From the NCBI GenBank assembly GCA_947303905.1, contig CAMYZR010000057.1, forward strand, positions 1 to 7,532: a DNA stretch of 7,532 nt, given 5' to 3'. The translations under genes and the position numbers were made by a program. Positions 5,130-7,532 of the stretch are shown here, one piece after another; position 1 is the stretch's first letter; every line of letters starts with the position of its first letter. Source of the stretch: an uncultured Atopobiaceae bacterium. GTDB lineage: Bacteria; Actinomycetota; Coriobacteriia; Coriobacteriales; Atopobiaceae. Under the pieces are notes generated by a model. It was not told where the DNA came from. It saw only the letters and a program-made list of their open reading frames with translations, and made no database searches.

Positions 5130-6443
5130 ATGTCCTTTGAACTCGACCCCACCTTCGCCCAGGACCCCGCCAAGCACTTCGACACCCTTCAGATTCACGC
5201 TGGCCTGACCCCGGATCCGACCACGGGGGCAGCGGCCTTGCCCATCTACGCCACTGCCGCATGGCAGTTCGACGATGCTGAGGACGCCGCCCAGAAGTTT
5301 GCCCTTGCTCGGCCGGGGAACGTCTACAGCCGCCTGACCAACACGACCACCGACTGCATCGCCGCCCGCGTCGCCGCCATCGAAGGCGCCGCCTCCGCCG
5401 TGGCCGTTGCTTCTGGTCATGCCGCCGAGATTCTCGCGTTCACCAACATCGCCAAGGCCGGTGACGAGATCGTGGCCTCCGACTCGCTGTACGGCGGCAC
5501 CTGGAACATCCTCCTGCATACCCTCGATGACCTGGGCATCAAGACTACCTTCGTGCCCAACAACGACATCGATGCCTTCGTGGCGGCATCCAATGAGAGG
5601 ACCAAGTTCTGGTACGTAGAGACCATCGGCAATCCGCTGGTGGACGTGGCCGACGTGCCCGCGCTGGTTGACGCTGCCGCGTCGCTCAACCTGCCGGTGA
5701 TCGTGGACAACACCTTCGCCACGCCCTACCTCTATCGTCCCGCCGATGACGGCGCCGCCGTCATCATCGAGAGCCTGACCAAGTGGATCGGTGGGCACGG
5801 CGCAACCATTGGCGGCGCGGTCATCGACTCGGGCAAGTTCGACTGGGCCGCCGTTCCGGGCAAGTTCCCGACGCTGACAGAGCCGGATGCCTCCTACCAC
5901 GGTGCCGTTTGGACACAGGCGGCCCCTGCCGCCCCGTTTGCCACGCGCGTGCTTGCCCAGCGCCTGCGCGACATCGGCCCGACCCTCTCGCCGTACGCCG
6001 CCCAGCTCATTGGCCTGGGAATCGAGACCCTCAGCCTCCGCGTTCAGCGACATTCCGATAACGCGCTCGCCGTGGCAAAGTTCCTCAAGGATCACCCAAA
6101 GGTCGGTTGGGTGCGTTACTCGGGCCTCGAGGACGATCCCAGCCACGAGGTTGCCAGCCGCCTCCTCAAGAACGGCTTTGGCGGTGCACTGGTCTTTGGC
6201 GTCAAGGGTGGTCGCGAGGCGGGGCTGAGGGTGATCAACAACGTCAAGCTGCACACGCTGCTCGCAAACGTGGGCGATGCCAAGAGCCTCATCATCCATC
6301 CCGCGACCACCACGCACTCTCAGCTTACGCCCGAGCAGCTTGGGGCAGCCCACCTCTCCGAGGACCTCATCCGCCTCTCCGTGGGCATCGAGAACGTCGA
6401 CGACATCATCGCCGACCTCGACCAGGCCCTTGCGGCGGTCTAG
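5130..6443 (+). CDS. metY: O-acetylhomoserine sulfhydrylase (aminocarboxypropyltransferase)
   Basis: The 437-residue product is a PLP-dependent enzyme of the Cys/Met metabolism family, of the length typical for MetY, which makes homocysteine from O-acetylhomoserine and sulfide in methionine synthesis. Visible features are FDTLQIHAG (17-25), VYSRLTNTT (65-73) with PLP-phosphate contacts Y66 and R68, SGHAAE (95-100), SLYGGT (119-124) with Y121, VDNTFATPY (192-200) with PLP-binding D193, and SLTKWIGGHG (215-224) with the Schiff-base K218. LIRLSVGIE (413-421) carries R415, expected to bind the substrate carboxylate. The KLHTLLANVGDAKSL segment (373-387) and the long C-terminal domain favour MetY over the shorter cystathionine enzymes MetB/MetC, though a related sulfhydrylase specificity cannot be excluded. 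I chose ATG 5130, with AGGAA 6 nt upstream, over the in-frame TTG at 5082, which lies inside the leader dyad and lacks a ribosome site. Confidence 0.95.
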   Translation: MSFELDPTFAQDPAKHFDTLQIHAGLTPDPTTGAAALPIYATAAWQFDDAEDAAQKFALARPGNVYSRLTNTTTDCIAARVAAIEGAASAVAVASGHAAEILAFTNIAKAGDEIVASDSLYGGTWNILLHTLDDLGIKTTFVPNNDIDAFVAASNERTKFWYVETIGNPLVDVADVPALVDAAASLNLPVIVDNTFATPYLYRPADDGAAVIIESLTKWIGGHGATIGGAVIDSGKFDWAAVPGKFPTLTEPDASYHGAVWTQAAPAAPFATRVLAQRLRDIGPTLSPYAAQLIGLGIETLSLRVQRHSDNALAVAKFLKDHPKVGWVRYSGLEDDPSHEVASRLLKNGFGGALVFGVKGGREAGLRVINNVKLHTLLANVGDAKSLIIHPATTTHSQLTPEQLGAAHLSEDLIRLSVGIENVDDIIADLDQALAAV

Positions 6444-6705
6444 CGATTCCAAAGCCCTGTTGGACCCTCTCCTCCAACACGGAACCCCCTAGATACGGAG
6501 GGTGTCAGCTCCCCCTGGCACCCTCCACCTCTCATGCGAGCTGATTTAGCCGGTTTGCGTAACGCGGGACACCGATTCGTGCAACTTTTCCCGTTAGTGT
6601 GTCGTATGGGGGTGCGGATGGTCTCAATTGAGCGGTCGGCAAAGGACGAAATTGCAGGTAAGTCTCTACTTGGCAGAGCTCGCATCAGCCATCGATTGAA
6701 TCGCG
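6444..6705. other. Gene-free stretch after metY: hairpins and IS-flank DNA
   Basis: No recognisable gene is seen. Two hairpins follow metY: TGTTGGA (6458-6464)/TCCAACA (6473-6479), and a 12-bp stem with one G-U pair, 6497-6508 with 6515-6526 (GGAGGGTG and CACCCTCC arms, 6-nt loop). Neither has a T-tract, so they are only candidate metY terminators. The DNA from about 6540 on has different composition, contains a CTCAATTGAG palindrome (6623-6632), and includes an inverted relative of the neighbouring IS terminus at 6589-6603. A 60-codon frame at 6534-6716 on the + strand resembles nothing I know, lacks a ribosome binding site and runs across the IS end, so I do not call it a gene. Confidence 0.5.
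6589..6603 (-). repeat. Inverted, partly matching copy of the IS3 terminus (orphan end)
   Basis: TTAGTGTGTC (6594-6603) is the exact reverse complement of GACACACTAA (6707-6716) inside the IS end. With one unpaired G (6593) the match continues as TCCC (6589-6592) against GGGA (6717-6720). Its orientation would place an element body to the left, in the direction of metY. Beyond these 14 bases the two ends differ. Confidence 0.5.
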
Positions 6706-7532
6706 TGACACACTAAGGGACCCCGGACGTTTTCTTGGACACGCTAGGCGACCACCCCTATCTCCTCGCGGTATTCCCTGATGGTCCTCCAGCCCAGCGC
6801 CTTCACCACCCTCTCGTCACGGTACCACACCATGTAGGCGTCGAGCTCGCGGACGAACTCCTCGAACCCCACCCCCGTCCAGTCCCGGTTGTGGAAGAAC
6901 TCGCGCTTCAGCGTCCCGAAGAACCCCTCGGCCCTCGCGTTGTCGGGGCTGCGGCCCTTCCTTGACATCGAGCGCGTTATGCCCCCGGCCTCGCACAGGG
7001 CCCGCCAGGCCCTGCTCATGTAGCAGGACCCGCCGTCGGTGTGGACGACGAAGCCGTGCCCGGCCTTCAGGCGGGCGGCGGCGAGCGAGGACGAGCAGAG
7101 GTCGTCGTCGGGGTGGGCCGAGATCGACCAGGAGACGGGGTCGCCGTCGTGGCAGTCCAGCTGCGGGGACAGGTAGCACCTGAAGCCGTTGAGCGAGAAC
7201 TCGGTGACGTCGGTGACGACCAGCTCGAAGGGCCGCGCCGCGCCGAAGTCGTGCGTGCCGTCGTCCCTGAGGGGCAGGTTGGCGGGCCTCTCGCAGAGCT
7301 CGCCCGCGTAGGAGCTGTAGCGCTGGCGCCCGGACGGCAGCGCCGTCACCGGCACGAGCCCCATGTCGCGCATGAGCGCCCTCACCACCTTCTCCGAGAC
7401 CACCACCGGGCTCGACGAGTCCCCGGGCGCGAGGTCCCTGGCCCTGACGGCGGGCAGGCCGCCCCTCGGCCTCCTGATGAGGCGTGTCAAGTTTTCGGAC
7501 ACGAATGGTTCGGGGATTACGCTGCCAGGGGC
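6706..7532 (-). mobile_element. IS3-family insertion sequence, 3' part (continues past the window)
   Basis: The element is read on the minus strand. Its terminus in the window is taken as TGACACACTAAGG (6706-6718): IS3-family ends begin TG and carry a GGAC motif some 20 bases in, as here at 6725-6728. The transposase stop lies 38 bp inside this end, a usual distance. The opposite end and any target-site duplication are outside the window, so completeness cannot be judged. Confidence 0.7.
6744..7532 (-). CDS. IS3-family transposase OrfB, DDE integrase domain (partial at the right edge)
   Basis: The frame is open to the window edge; a GTG at 7502 gives 252 residues, but the start may lie further upstream. 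Using that numbering, VSEKVVRALMRDMGL (35-49) is the end of the N-terminal helical region typical of OrfB. The rve/DDE core follows: D98 in VVTDVTEF, D156 in HTDGGSCYMS and E192 in SPDNARAEGFFGTLKREFF. D156 and E192 are separated by exactly 35 residues, the IS3/retroviral D-35-E spacing. The C-terminal DAYMVWYRDERVVKALGWRTIREYR (221-245) matches the usual end (YNxxRxHxxLG-like). Residues 1-34 do not show the usual YGYRR motif, so the N-terminus may be rearranged, or the true N-terminal coding may be outside the window. Arg codons are AGG in 15 of 29 cases by my count, unlike the chromosomal genes here, which points to transfer. Confidence 0.9.
   Translation of the reverse strand, partial: APGSVIPEPFVSENLTRLIRRPRGGLPAVRARDLAPGDSSSPVVVSEKVVRALMRDMGLVPVTALPSGRQRYSSYAGELCERPANLPLRDDGTHDFGAARPFELVVTDVTEFSLNGFRCYLSPQLDCHDGDPVSWSISAHPDDDLCSSSLAAARLKAGHGFVVHTDGGSCYMSRAWRALCEAGGITRSMSRKGRSPDNARAEGFFGTLKREFFHNRDWTGVGFEEFVRELDAYMVWYRDERVVKALGWRTIREYREEIGVVA

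Noticed and set aside
5085..6452. A 455-codon open frame antisense to the whole of metY
   Set aside because: It mirrors metY codon for codon, has no family resemblance and no ribosome binding site; in GC-rich DNA the antisense frame of a real gene often lacks stops.
6440..6685. Minus-strand 81-codon frame after metY
   Set aside because: No ribosome binding site, no family resemblance, and it crosses hairpins and the orphan IS end.
1..7532. CRISPR array or tandem repeats
   Set aside because: No regularly spaced direct repeats were seen anywhere in the window.

Overview
The window reads as a chromosomal segment of a high-GC anaerobic or microaerophilic actinobacterium, most likely a member of the Coriobacteriia (Olsenella/Atopobium/Collinsella relatives). 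This placement is an inference from the GC-rich coding, the dnaX-ybaB-recR order, the short MutY-like glycosylase, a rubrerythrin, and protein flavour; no marker gene proves it.

Region 1 (1-2250, + strand) is the 3' part of a tight operon: the end of dnaX (clamp-loader subunit, with a strikingly acidic tail), ybaB/ebfC (nucleoid-associated protein), recR (recombination mediator), and an unrecognised single-pass membrane protein with a long disordered N-terminus. The operon ends in a long inverted repeat with no U-tract. Region 2 (2251-2773) holds a complete tRNA-Asp(GUC) with its own promoter and a textbook terminator, followed by about 290 bases without a gene that contain several dyads and hairpins.

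Region 3 (2774-4128) is a two-gene unit: a cysteine-free Rrf2-family regulator and, 17 nt downstream, a MutY-like HhH-GPD DNA glycosylase. The latter lacks the iron-sulfur cluster cysteines, carries Glu at the catalytic Asp position and has no NUDIX-like 8-oxoG-reading domain. Region 4 (4129-4948) is a monocistronic rubrerythrin with a strong terminator. Region 5 (4950-6443) is an O-acetylhomoserine sulfhydrylase (MetY) with a dyad-rich leader. The regulator, base-excision enzyme and peroxide-reducing rubrerythrin make a plausible oxidative-stress neighbourhood, and a Rrf2 protein without Fe-S cysteines next to metY recalls CymR-type sulfur control; both links are inference.

Region 6 (6444-7532) is the accessory end: hairpins after metY, then an IS3-family insertion sequence entering from the right on the minus strand, its transposase open to the window edge. 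Its outer terminus appears to be the TGACACACTAA at 6706. An inverted, partly matching copy of that terminus lies 103 bp away at 6589-6603, suggesting the remnant of a second related element or a small non-autonomous element.

No clearly novel multi-gene system is present. The most interesting items are the clusterless MutY-like protein, the phospho-Thr-like motifs in the membrane protein, and the paired IS ends.
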